This document shows, in pieces, positions 1 through 11,255 of a DNA stretch of 64,000 bases (positions are counted from its first letter, which is position 1; each line of letters starts with the position of its first letter). Made by a program: the position numbers and the translations under genes. The DNA comes from Sphagnum compactum. Its lineage: Eukaryota; Bryophyta; Sphagnopsida; Sphagnales. The stretch covers positions 15,685,579 through 15,749,578 of the forward strand of contig OZ234500.1 of NCBI GenBank assembly GCA_965153455.1, given 5' to 3'. The notes beneath the pieces were generated by a model, which ran no database searches, was not told the DNA's origin, and worked only from the letters and a program-made list of their open reading frames with translations.

Positions 1-3000
1 AACATAAGTTGCTCATCCTTGTTCAACAAGACACAAGACCTCATTCCATTTACACAATACTATTGAGTAAATGGCTTAGCTGAAGGACCCCCCAAAAATA
101 TTACTCAGAGGATCTTCAGACCCTGAGGTGTCACCGAACATGCTAGCTGGTCATTGAACGTGCCATGATCTACTAAGAGAAACAAAGCTTTCACATTACA
201 GCCTTTCCCTTGACACACAAGTGACCTTCAAGGGAAAGGCCTTAATACAAAAGGAAAGGCCTTTCTCTTGTCTAAGCAAGCTTACCTGTGCACAATAATC
301 GAACTTGAGCTTCAGGCCATGGGTGTTGAAACAACTACCATTTTTCACTAAGATTCTTGTAATTACTTTTTGAATTAAGCTGTTGATGTCAAGCATGCAG
401 GAACTTTTCCATGGTGGGATTGGCCATGATCAAACACCAAAACCAAACAGCAGCTTGTGCAGCATGCATTTGTAGGGAAGCTAGCTTGGACATGTGTGTT
501 TTTCCTGTGGGTTTGCCAGAATTATGTTGCCTCTTCAGATTGCCAATTTCTGTTGGAAAGTTCTTCTGAAATTGCCAGGTTGAAGCGAGCCTTCATACAA
601 GCTGCTGGATCAGCTAATAGTCCTGTTGCAATCCTTACATGTTAGAAGAACTGGCACATTGTCAATTGATGTTAAGCTAGTACTCTTGCCAGGTAACATA
701 TAAGTTGATTGCAGCAGCAGCAGCAGCTTCTTATGTTCTAGATCATTATGTAGTTCAGCTAATCTTCATACCTGCATGATGATACAATAACAACTCCAAC
801 TTCCAAGGCCACTGATTTAGTGATTTAGAAAAGCACGATTAATGCGAGCACAAGATTTTCTAGCTGCAAGTTACAGATGTTTTTGTTGATTAATAAGAGT
901 TCAGTAGATTAGATCTGGACTTGTAAGAAAAAAAATTATATTGGTTATGCTATTGTTACTCATTTCAAGTTGATGCTGCTCATCAGATTGTAGCTCGAAA
1001 TGATGTAACATCAGACGCAGTTGCTGCACCAGCAGTACTACTACACATACCGCACATAATATAACAATTATGTATATGAAATGGGTTTTGACTTCTGCAG
1101 ATGATGCAGATCTGCAATTAACTGCATCTAGCTAGCTTAATGCTGCAAACTCTTGTACGTAGATTGTTCTGAAATAATTACTGCTGCAAGAAGCTGCTGC
1201 ACTAGAAATTGTTGCTGCTGTTGTTAATGTTGGCAAAACATGATGCAGAATGCACCAGCTAATTTTGCAATCTAAGCAAACTTGGGTTGGGAAAAAAATC
1301 ATTGTCCCCCATGGAGGTGATCATGATCATGATCATGCAGTACATGAGATCTCAGTAGTAATTCACTGCTGATTCATGGGAGATCATTTCAGGTGATCAT
1401 TCAATATCAAGTGTCAAATCCATGCTGATCCCAATTTCAACAAGACATAGTCCCTTCCCTAATCAATCTTCTCCATTAGGTCCTTGCAACTTAAAGCAGA
1501 TGCATATGCAAGTATTCTTCATAACATTGGCGCATGAACTAGTGCATGTGTTGAATGATGTCAAGATTACAATAGCAGGGGCAATAATTGCAATTACACA
1601 CATAAGTACAACTGAGTGATGTGCTGAAGAAGATGTTAGTGATGTCCTGAACTTGATTGCAGAGAGAGATGAAATGTTGGCCACTTCAACAGGTTCTGAT
1701 GTGATGGCACAAACTCAACTTTTTTGCGAAGGTGGGACTTGTACCCAAAATGTGGTTTGAATTGATTTTTGAGAAGACCTGCAAAACACTGATCTTATTG
1801 CTAGTTGCAGCCATATTACACCAACCCAAAGTTGGACAGCACCTCACCCTTATGTCTGTGCTGATCAGATGGCAGCAGAAAAAGAGATGCTAGAAAATGA
1901 TCTCAAGGAGGCACAAGTTGTTTACAACCTAAAGTATACATGTAGCAAACAAACCCACCTCCAAGTTTCACCCAGCAACTGTTACACCTGCAGCCATGGC
2001 TATGGCACAATCTGAGCCTATTACTAACTCCCTTGCATGTTCAAGAAGAAGCTCCAAGGTGATCCCTGAGGCCACAAACCTAGTTATTAAAAAGACCAAA
2101 TACAAGGTTTCATTTATGTTTGTGTGCACTAAGAGGCACAATGTGCTCTCAAGGGCACTTTCTCTATGCCTTGGGTGAACCAGCACACACACTCATCATA
2201 AACAATTTAGTAAAAACCCTGAAATGAATTTAGTGGCTTCTAAATGTTATGAACATATGATGAACACATTGCTAGACTAAATCAGGGTCTTTTGAATCCA
2301 AATTTAACACTTTGCATTATATTATGGTGGATGTGTATAACTAACATAGCTGAAGATGTTGGTGAAGGTGTTGGTTCACCTTTGCCAAAGTATGGAAGTC
2401 CCAACAAGGGGCTAGTGTGAACCAACACCCTCCATCACACCACCGTCGAGGATGGAATCTCCTAAATGGTAGGAAACAATTTTCTATTGGGTTCTGCTTC
2501 CCTGGCTAGCAGTAACATGTCCATAAATGGTTGTGCAGAGCAACAAGCAGCCCTAGTTGCACCAAGTTTGGTACCAATGGAAGTTCCTCTTTTTGCAATC
2601 TGTGACCAGGTGTAAGGGTAGGGTATATGTATGCCATTGACCATATACCCAGTTTTGACCCTTAACTCCAGGGGTTCTAAAACCTCAAAGAACCTACCCA
2701 TAAACATCAGTTCTTTCAGGAGGATCCTAATTTTAAAAAAACTTTTCAAGAACCTGGAACTGGAGCTTCTTTTGATTCTGAAAATGTTCAAAAGACCGGA
2801 ACTGGAAGTTCTATGATTCTAAAAAACTTCAGAAGCCTGGAATGGAGGTTCTGTGATTCTGAAATTTTTCAAATGCCTGGAACCAGAGGTTCTTAATGAA
2901 ATCAAAGAACTGCACAACACTGGTCCTCACGTATTGACACTGGAATGCAGTTAATAAGATAAGGAACTTCAGACAAACCAAATGGCTGGTCTTGTAATAC

Positions 3001-3368
3001 ATAATACGCACCAATCTTCTTCTACTCTCCAAACTCCATCTCCTTGTCAAGTTCATTTGCTCAAAGATTCAGCGAAGATTCTGCTGACCTGTGAAGATGC
3101 TGATTGCAGGTGTTGGTGTAGCTGCACTTGAAGGCACATCTCTCAGAGCAGGTCTCTCAGAGGTTCATGAGCAGATCTCTCGGAGGGTCTGATGCCTTTT
3201 CACACTAGTTGCTTGAGTGATGCCTTGTTCTGCTAAGGCTCACCATGAATTTGATGTTTTGAGATTCCAGCTCTGCAAGAATGGGAATGAAAAATGTAAG
3301 AACTAAAAATTTGTAAAATCAGGCCAGCTCTACAAAAATGGGTAGGCAATTGTGTGAGAATTTACCTT
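1..3368. other. Intergenic, no supportable gene
   Basis: No open reading frame here looks like a protein on either strand. The longest ones (about 60-110 codons) start at non-ATG codons or lack recognisable motifs. Small features are a CAG-rich stretch near 713-730 and a GATCAT microrepeat near 1318-1340. The stretch at 2690-2900 repeats a short 'aacctggaactggagcttct'-like phrase several times in diverged form. Untranslated ends of the gene at 3369-4086 may reach into the right edge. Confidence 0.5.
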
Positions 3369-4086
3369 CTATTTAAAACTTTGAGGTAAAAGCCTCTTGA
3401 AATCTTTGAAGTGTTCAACAACGGCACATTGATCTACTAGGTCAAATCGGAGGTCAGGAAAGACCTTGACACCTTTTGAACAAAGAGCCACAGCAGATTC
3501 AAGCACCTCAAGAGTGTCAAAATGAACTGTTGAGTTTCTCAAATTGAAACAGCGACGGGACAGGTGTTGATAATCTGATACTGTCATCCCCATGGCCTTG
3601 GAGCCCGCCTATATGACAAGCTTCCAAAATTAGTAACATTCATACTTATATAAACAAACACTAAACGCTAGCATGAACACTAAAACGTATACTTACCGCC
3701 ACAAGCGGAAATAGATCGTCCCGGAAAAATTGTCGGCCATCGCCATCCTTCTCTCCTCTGAGCTTAGCACTCCACTTCAAGATTTCTGCCGCGCAGACAA
3801 TCAGGTCATTCCTGCTCCACTCTCTTCCAAGATCTTTGAACTCCTTCAATTCCAATTTGTTCTCCTTCAGTTCTGCTTTCAATTCCGCTTTCAGGTGCAT
3901 GACCTCCTTCAGTTCTGCTTTCAATTCCACTTTCAGGTCCATGACCATTGCATAGAGCTCCCTCTTGGTTGGAGAGCAGGGAGATAGGATTTGAGGATGC
4001 ACCTGGCAGCCGGAGGAGCTTGCCATAGCCTCCCCAACAAGAGGGGGGGTCAAAGGTTCCTCTGGTTGTTTCCATGTCCTTGACAT
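3369..4086 (-). CDS. Small two-exon coiled-coil protein, function unknown
   Basis: Predicted exons on the minus strand are 4086-3697 and 3608-3369. They join in phase 0 over an 88-bp intron with donor GTAAGT and an acceptor ending ATATAG, giving about 209 residues. I chose the first ATG of the open stretch; the frame continues upstream to a possible acceptor near 4125, so a 5' exon may be missing. The middle third is a Leu/Lys/Glu heptad-rich coiled coil (LKAELKAELKE type) made by an internal 42-bp duplication. After it comes a Trp-containing segment (GREWSRNDLIVCAAEILKW), and the second exon encodes a mixed alpha/beta-looking tail with several Cys and His. I do not recognise the family. The strong donor and frame continuity argue for a real gene; the lack of a known domain argues for caution. 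Confidence 0.5.
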
Positions 4087-4162
4087 TGGTGAAGTTTGAA
4101 CAATAGATGTTTTTGCTATCCTGCTAACAGAAAAATCCAACTAAGATAGAGGATGGGAGCCT

Positions 4163-4600
4163 GATGGCTAACAGCAGCGAGGTTCAGGAAAATCTACAGA
4201 CAAAAGCAAGTATCTTAGATTGCAGACAAAACTCGAAAACCACAATACAACCTCGCCAAAAACAAAATGGAGGCTGCAAAATGGAGACTACAGTTCCCTT
4301 GATGGCTAACCGCGGCAGGGTATAGGAAAAATCCAGAGACGAAAGAAAATATTTTTGATATATAACAAAAAACTCGAAAATCACGAGACAACACGAATCC
4401 CTGACAAGAAACAAAATGAAGGCTGCGAAATGGAGACTTCGGTTCCCCTGATGGCTAACTGCTGCGGGGTTCAGGAAAAATCCAGAGACAAAAGCAAATA
4501 TTTTGAGATCGCACACAAAACTCGAAAACCACAACACACCAAGAATCCCTCGCCAAAAACAAAACGGAGAGTGCAAAATGGAGACCGCAAACCTTCGAAC
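4163..4600. repeat. Three diverged tandem copies of ~140-150 bp
   Basis: Copies begin at about 4163, 4301 and 4450, each starting 'gatggctaac' and followed by an 'aggaaaaatccagagac'-type segment and an 'aaaactcgaaaaccac'-type segment. They lie just 5' of the minus-strand coiled-coil gene, so they form its upstream region. Open frames across them follow from the repetition and show no protein character. Confidence 0.75.
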
Positions 4601-4734
4601 ATGAGCGACTGCATGCATGAAAGAAGAACAACACAGAAATTCAAACTTCGTTGAGACCGATCGAAAATTGCCATCCCGTTGGCGGTCGTCATCTCCAAGG
4701 TTGCTTGTGACAAAAAAAACTCAATTATACGATA

Positions 4735-5110
4735 TTGCCAAAGTGGGAGGAACTGGGAATCCAGTTCTGGGTCTAGTTTTTCAAAAAAAATTGAATTCTG
4801 GTTTTGGTTTCAGTTCCAGTTCTGAAACTCAGACCCAGTTCCAGTCCAGGTCTAACTAAGCCAGGCCAGAACCAATGGTTAACTAGAACTAAGATTTTCT
4901 CTTTTTCTAAAACCTGATTTCTAGTTCTGGTTCCACACATAAATAGAATCAAGAACTTGGCTTTGGATCTAGTTCTATAAGAAAATAAAAATAAAATTCC
5001 AAATTCTTGTTTCGGTTCCAAAACTCAGATCCAGTTCCAATTTGGTTCTTACAAACCTGGACCAGAACCAATAGTTCTTATTAGTTTTGGCCAGTTATTG
5101 AGTTTTGACC
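4735..5110. repeat. Degenerate ~210-bp duplicated low-complexity segment
   Basis: Phrases such as 'ggttccagttctgaaactcag', 'cagttccagt' and 'ccaggccagaaccaatggtt' recur about 210 bp apart (4800-4880 and 5005-5090) with many changes. The region is rich in GGTTC/CCAGTT words. No gene is visible. Confidence 0.5.
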
Positions 5111-5364
5111 CAGTTATCAATCAAGTTGGTTATTAAAAAATTACCAACCAGTTCTTGATTAAATTCATACTTGGTTAAATTGATAACTGCCTAGTATTGA
5201 ATTTTCAAAAATCTAATAACCTACCTGGATTGACCTGATTATTATCTAAGTAGGTTATCAATCTTAAGTAGGTTATGCTAATACAAAAAAAAAATAAAAA
5301 TATTTTTTTTTTACAATTTAAAAGAACCCTCCTCCCTATATAACTGATGTATATAGCCAGCATG

Positions 5365-5665
5365 TTAACCAGTGGTTCTCAACCGGTTATTTAATAACTA
5401 ACTTGACACCCAAAACTTTGTAGTGTTAAGGTGGTTATTGCATTTTCTTCATAACTAGCCAGGTGGGTACCTTTTTAATTTTGTATTTCTGGACCACACA
5501 GGGCATCAATATAATTTTTTTGAGAATTTAAGCATGTTGGTTATCAATTTCACTGTCAAAATAATACCCCTGATTATTAATATACTTGGTTATATTTTGG
5601 TTAATATCCAGAGGCTATTCATGAGGGTTAATTCTCAAATACTCGCCCTGAGAACCACCGGTTAT
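5365..5665. mobile_element. Putative hAT-like MITE (~300 bp)
   Basis: The left end (5365-5381) and the reverse complement of the right end (5649-5665) match at 15 of 17 bases, around the core GTGGTTCTCA. A CAGTGGTTCTCA-type terminus is typical of hAT DNA transposons. The interior is AT-rich with no coding capacity, as expected of a non-autonomous element. I see no clean 8-bp target duplication (flanks resemble 'gttaac' and 'gttata'), so the class is tentative. Confidence 0.45.
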
Positions 5666-8600
5666 ACTACATAGCTAGGATCGGCTGTCGGGTTTTTTAA
5701 TACTTATATTTTTATTATCTTCATTCCTTTTTTTTTAAAGCATAAACATATGTACACATCTCCAATAAAAAAATTTAAAAAAAAGGAAAAACACCCAGCA
5801 AGGGAACAAGAGAAGAAAAAAGCAAGGACTGAAGTTCAAACAAGGGGTGTGTCACGCTGTGGGCCTTGCCATTTACATTTTTAAGTATCTTAAGGCAAAA
5901 GAAGAATAATGGAAACTCAAATATTTCATCATGCAAAAATATAATCTTCAAAAAATCCTCTAAAAGAAACCAAAATCCTTCAAGATATTATAACTCTGTA
6001 ACTAATCTCAAGTTTCAACACAAGCCAAAATATCATCTTTCAAAAATCCTCATACAAGAATAAACCTATTACCTAGGGGCCAAAATCCCTTAAGCTACTA
6101 TACTCTCTAATGAATCTAAACACACAATATCCTTGCCTTGGTAGGCAAGGCCAACAAAAGACAACACCTGAAAGCTCAAAATGCACACGCCCTATTCTTT
6201 ACAATCTACCCTATTATATGAATGTAATAGTTTTCATGTCACCTTTTCCACCTTTCAACCAATCACCGCTGCTGCTATGTGTACCGTAGCTATAAATGTT
6301 CTCGAGCCTCATGCATTTAATTCTGAGTCTCAGTATTCCATACCCTTATTTAATAAAATTTCATGACTTTGCAGACAACAGCCAGGAGGGGATGAAGCAT
6401 CAAATGAGGGGTGCAACTCAGGCCCAACAGAGCATGACTTTACAGATAACTTTATTATGTTATGGAATGTGCTGGGTGCAGGCAATTGTGCTCGCATAGT
6501 GTGATGCAAATTAATTAGATCATGTGTGGAAATGACTTCAAAAAAAGAATTGACAACTGTAATTTCTTGCATTTTTGTTTAAACTCTTGTTAGGCGTTCA
6601 TAAGCGATCAATTCTTTTAGTTGTTGTGCTTGCGACATTCAGCCATGGAAAGCTTTTGTATTAAGGATTTGGTTGCAAGTTGTTGCAAGGTTGTTGGAAG
6701 ATCTTCAAGCATGTTTGTTTTCAAGTTGTTGTAGAAGGAAGTAGTTTTTGCAGTAAAATGAGTTTGGGTTTCTTCAATATAGAGAAGAGGAAGTTGTTGC
6801 AATTGATGTTGCAAGTTTCTTTTTATGTCGTTTACAAAACACAAATTTGGTTTCTTAACTTCATGAAGCTTTTTTTTGGGTAATAAGCCTCACTTGGGTT
6901 TTATTTGTTGAAGATGCAACTATAAATTACTTATTTTATTAAGTGCTTGAATTATTGTCGTGCTTGTCTTGACTAATTTTGGGCCATTCTTCTTTGGGTT
7001 GTTAGTTTTTTTTGGTGGTGTCTTCTTCTTCACATAATAGTTTTTTGTCCAAAAGCCTAGTTTCTTATACTAATGATTTTTTCACAATCAGTCTTCTTGT
7101 CCATGGGGGACGCATTGACACATGACTTTCTTGCACCCGATTAAATTGAGGGCTTTGATAACAATAGCTTATGGGCCTCTTCAATGAGACTCATGTTGCA
7201 AAATCCGTTCATAATAGCATACTGGAGAAAATAGAATGGAACTCATGCTGATCAATTGTAAAAGATCATTCATTGGTCATAACTAATAACATCGTAGGAT
7301 GTAGATTCAGACTCAATGACGGGTCTTAAAGTAATCCCAAGTTCCAAAACTAAAACAATTAGTGTCTACCATATATAAAACCCATCAACAGTGGAAGGCT
7401 CTGTACACACTACCATATTCACCAATCATGTTCAATCATCACTAGAGATCGATAGAGGATATTCTTCCCTACCAGTTTAATGTAAAGGGATCCTCTAATT
7501 GCATTTCCCAGTGGGAACTGGGAACCTACAACATATTTTTAAATTTCGTATCTTCCTTCAATGTTTTCCACATGTGAAAATAAGTTCCTGAGGAACCCTG
7601 TTTCAGTATACAGATTATAGGCAAGAATAGGCATGAAAATAACTGCTATAAAATGAGAGCTGTTTCAGCTGGGGAGCTTATCTATATTTGCCACCAGAGT
7701 AGCACAAAGGTAGTAAGTAGGTAGTGGTTAATTCAAGCAGAAAAAAAGTTCACCCGTAGCTCCCTTGTGCCACACAATGAGACCCAAAGCCTAGCATTGA
7801 TAGCTCTGTGAGAAGAACAAGCTTTGTTTCATTTTGTTTCCATGGATTCTTTTAGTAAAAGAAAACACATTTTGTTTCATTTCCATTTGATGGTAGCAGT
7901 GATTTTTAATGGCACAACGTGTTGAATTTGTTTTTCAGAATAACCGAGAAAAAACCTGCAACTTTGACAATTTTGAGGTTTTTTTTCACCATTTCTTTCA
8001 TTTTCTTTTCCTAGTCAAAACTAGACCTATGCACTCCCTAACTCGCCAGTTGTAGCTCAACTTCTGAAAGAATGCTACAATCCATAAAAACAGTCACCAT
8101 TTCATGCTAAATCTATTTTGGGATACTCAGGAGAAAATTTGAAAAAAAAAAACAACCGTAGATTGTAGTCTGTAAGAAGAACAAGCTATTAGATTTCCTC
8201 CATAATCTGAAAAACCCATGTAGTTTGAACTTTGACTGCCATCCTGCATACACTTTTACCCCCTGAATGCTTGGTCAATTTTGGGGGCATTTCGAGAGTA
8301 CAATTGGTCAGACTGGGACAAATTATTACATGTACTTACTACTCACCAATGCAATAGACAAGTAAATCAGCCAATTGTAGATGGACTAGCCATAATATGA
8401 GCTGCCCACTTGCCTCCTAAATATAATTTAATAACTTGCTCCACGGTGCCTTTGTGAAATAAACCTCCTCTCCCCTTGAGGAGGTTACTCCACTCCTTAC
8501 TTTAATCAAAGGCCGCCTCCTAAATTGACCCGGACTTCTCCTTGGAGATGCCATTTGGAGCCTATGACCACAATCCACATGACACAAAAAAGAGTAAAAA

Positions 8601-9096
8601 ATTTCTCCTAGTTGCATAGTCCTACATTGATATCCTGGTTTTTTGAAAGCCATTTTTGGACTTATCAGGCATTAGCAGCTAATGATACGCTACCGTGTAC
8701 ATGCTTCACAATTGTTATTTACTGGTATTGGCAAATAAAATGTCTGTCTAGTCCCTTGTGTTGAAGTGTCTGCAAGCACTGACAACACGAGTCTATAACA
8801 CGAGTGCGAGCCAGTGGAGATTCACAGACTGTTGGATGCAGTATTTAAATGGTTTCCAGCTCTCGGATATAGCCATCGAGCTGCCATACTTGGCTGCAAA
8901 TAAAAGGGCGAGATAGTAAACAAAACAATTCAAGGCCCGCAGGCTAAAGTTTGAACAATCTCACATACTTATGTAGGCTCTTTTACTCATACCTTGGCAC
9001 AAGCCTATTCCACAAACCTTGTATGTTTTGTGTATACTACATTTTGTACAGTAAAAATACTATAAACCAAACAAACAACATATTTTTCTTTCTTAC
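5666..9096. other. Intergenic, no supportable gene
   Basis: AT-rich sequence with homopolymer runs. Short open frames on both strands, including the minus frame at 8417-8653, lack similarity I can name or a plausible splice context. Part may be intron or 3' sequence of the putative minus-strand gene whose first exon is at 9097-9276. Confidence 0.45.
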
Positions 9097-9276
9097 TTTG
9101 CCGCCTTCATGTGTGTGTTTTGTGGTTGTTGCGTGTTTTGGTGGTTGTTGTTGTTGTTGTTGTTGTGAGATCATGTGCTTCACTTGGTCATCAACAACAC
9201 TGTCCTTGTTGTCTTTCTTCTGATCCTGAACCTTCTTTTTCACTTTTGTCCCTCCTTTGCACTTGAGACCCATCAT
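9097..9276 (-). CDS. Putative first coding exon, Lys- and Gln-rich protein
   Basis: A minus-strand frame opens with two adjacent ATGs (9276, 9273) and runs 60 codons to a good donor (AAA then GTAAGA). The product is very basic (a KVKKKVQDQKK-type patch), then acidic, then has a seven-residue Gln tract and a His/Thr-rich end. This biased composition suits a disordered N-terminal exon of a plant nuclear protein. I could not find the next exon downstream (below 9090), so the gene may be broken or have a long intron. The family is not recognised. Confidence 0.25.
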
Positions 9277-10001
9277 CACGCCAGGCTACGATCGAGGCTT
9301 CTCTCAGGATTTGAGCGTTCCCGATTGAACTCCATCACTCATCGCTGTTAGCCTTTTTTGTTTTGTCTCCAGAGTTTGTGTCTGCATTGAAGTATGTTTC
9401 GTGACGGTGCTCCTGCACTCCTGGGAGCAAGTTTTCAATATTAACAAGTTTGCTACAACTTCTCTTCTCTCCAAGGATTGTAGACTGCCATGGTTTTGCA
9501 AGATTAATGTTGCTGTAATCATATGTATCTGTAAGTTGCTTTCAGAGTCTTAGGAGCCACATAAGGGGGTGAACACTTGCATGCATTCAGAGTCTTAGGA
9601 ATCACACAAGAGGATAGATGGGCACTGCTTGAAACGCAATTTTGAAACTTTGAAAGATCACAAGGAGATAACAATAATTTGAATTGTCAAATTTTCTTTT
9701 AAAATAGGATCCATTACTTGCAAAGTTTGAATGTTCAAAAGTTGATGCACCATTCCTGTCTGATGAGCTTCTTGCCTTCAATTCCTACTTGAGAGAGGGA
9801 GAGGGAGAGCAGTGCAAAACATTCTCCTTGTTTCATTTCATGGAGCGCGAGGCAAGAATTATTTGTTGTGTTCACCAGCTGCTTGGAAGTGGCGTGTCTC
9901 TAGAATCACCTAGACTTTGAAGAAGATCAGCTTCGTGCAGGATTCATTCATTGCCTGCAGTGTGTCAGTCGACTGGAAGCTACAAGTAAATATTTCTGGA
10001 T

Positions 10002-11255
10002 ATGGCAATAGAAAGGCAGCAGCAGCAGCAGCAACGAGAGCGAAGAAGGCACGCATCCGTGGACATGACGGGATGGTTACAAACCCCGCGGTCCGGCTCT
10101 TTTCGACTGGGTCGCTCGTCCTCGACGCGCGTACAAAGCTTTGGTCGCGATGTCGTCATCCCGGCGCTCAAGCGACAAGGGAGTGCGATTGCGAGCACCA
10201 CCAAGAGCTTGTACAAGGAGAGTCTCACGAGTTACCGGAGCTGCTTCGGTCCCTGGAGACGGACGTCGACAACAAGCGCCGAGTCTCCAATCTCCAGCCT
10301 CTTGAAGCACACCGATGGAGCAGCTACCGAAGCCTCTACTGGTCCAGGATCCCTAGCTGATACTCTAGCTCCAAACACCGGATCAGCTGCTCTCGATGAA
10401 GCTCGACAATATGGGGCTGCTTTCTCGGGGCAGCTGAGAAGCCGCCACCGGCCGAAGTCGAGATCCATGTCTTTTGTACAGTCCAACTCTGTAGCAGCTT
10501 GGGGTAAGATCAATTCTGAGCTAGAAATTCATTTCTTCATCTCATAGATAGGGTTCTGAAATCCGTGACGAGAAATTGCAGACCTCGATTCTCCATGTAG
10601 CTATGTCATCTTGAGGTTACCCAGGAGATTCTAAGAATGAAAAAGAACTCATGCTCATAGGAGAATTCTCGAAGAATAGAGGAGAAGACAATGTTAGGTT
10701 TACAGGCAATTGCATGGCAGTAGTGCTGAGTAAGAGTGCTTGATAGTAGCAGGAACATCAGAATGGGATGTCAAGGAGCCAAGGAGAGATCCAGCTCCTG
10801 GACAATGGCCAGGGACAAGTGAGATTGAAAATGAGCTATTCAAGCCTGCACCCATGTGGAAGCAGTTGCTCAAGAAGCTGCGTGCACAGGCTAAGCAGCA
10901 TGTGCATCCTGTACCAGCTCGTGAATGGACCAACTATGATGTACAGAGTTATGCAAAGAATTTCGACAATGGCAGTTGGCGTGACTCCAATTTCTCCTCA
11001 CTGTACTTTGATGAAGATGAGGAGCAGCAGCGCATGAAGCTTGCCTTGCGTGAGACAGCACTTCACACTGCACTGCTCCAGAAGTTCCATTCGATTCGAT
11101 ATGATACCTCAGCTGTTGCTGCAGCACTTGTCCGAGCTGACTCTGTACCTGTGAATCCCATCCGACCATACCGCCCAAAGAAAGACTTCATTCCCCTCTG
11201 GCAAAGAAGGCATGTCCAGCCTCCCTCCAAGCTCGAGCTCACTAGGTCTATATGA
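10002..11255 (+). CDS. Plant-specific YDxxSYxxNFDxG-motif protein, function unknown
   Basis: Two exons, 10002-10503 and 10753-11255, join across a 249-bp intron (donor GTAAGA, acceptor TAGCAG) with matching phase 1, giving 334 residues. The ATG at 10002 is followed by a Gln run (a CAG repeat) and an Arg-rich patch. The first exon is Ser/Arg-rich and looks disordered. The second has a basic amphipathic stretch (PMWKQLLKKLRAQAKQH), then YDVQSYAKNFDNG, then an acidic DEDEEQQ patch. That tyrosine-to-NFD signature resembles a family of small uncharacterised plant proteins, often stress-responsive in angiosperms, with a Y-D-P-x-S-Y-x-x-N-F-D-x-G core. The link is from memory and on the motif only. 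No membrane segment or signal peptide is evident. Confidence 0.72.

Noticed and set aside
457-645. Small plus-strand frame with a signal-peptide-like start
   Set aside because: Only 62 codons, with no mature-domain pattern and no conserved cysteine set; the hydrophobic run could be chance.
8417-8653. Minus-strand 78-codon frame with Arg-rich middle
   Set aside because: No motif, and no splice join to the putative first exon at 9097-9276 could be made.
10077-10513. Long minus-strand frames opposite the NFD-motif gene
   Set aside because: They are shadows of the GC-richer first exon of the plus-strand gene.
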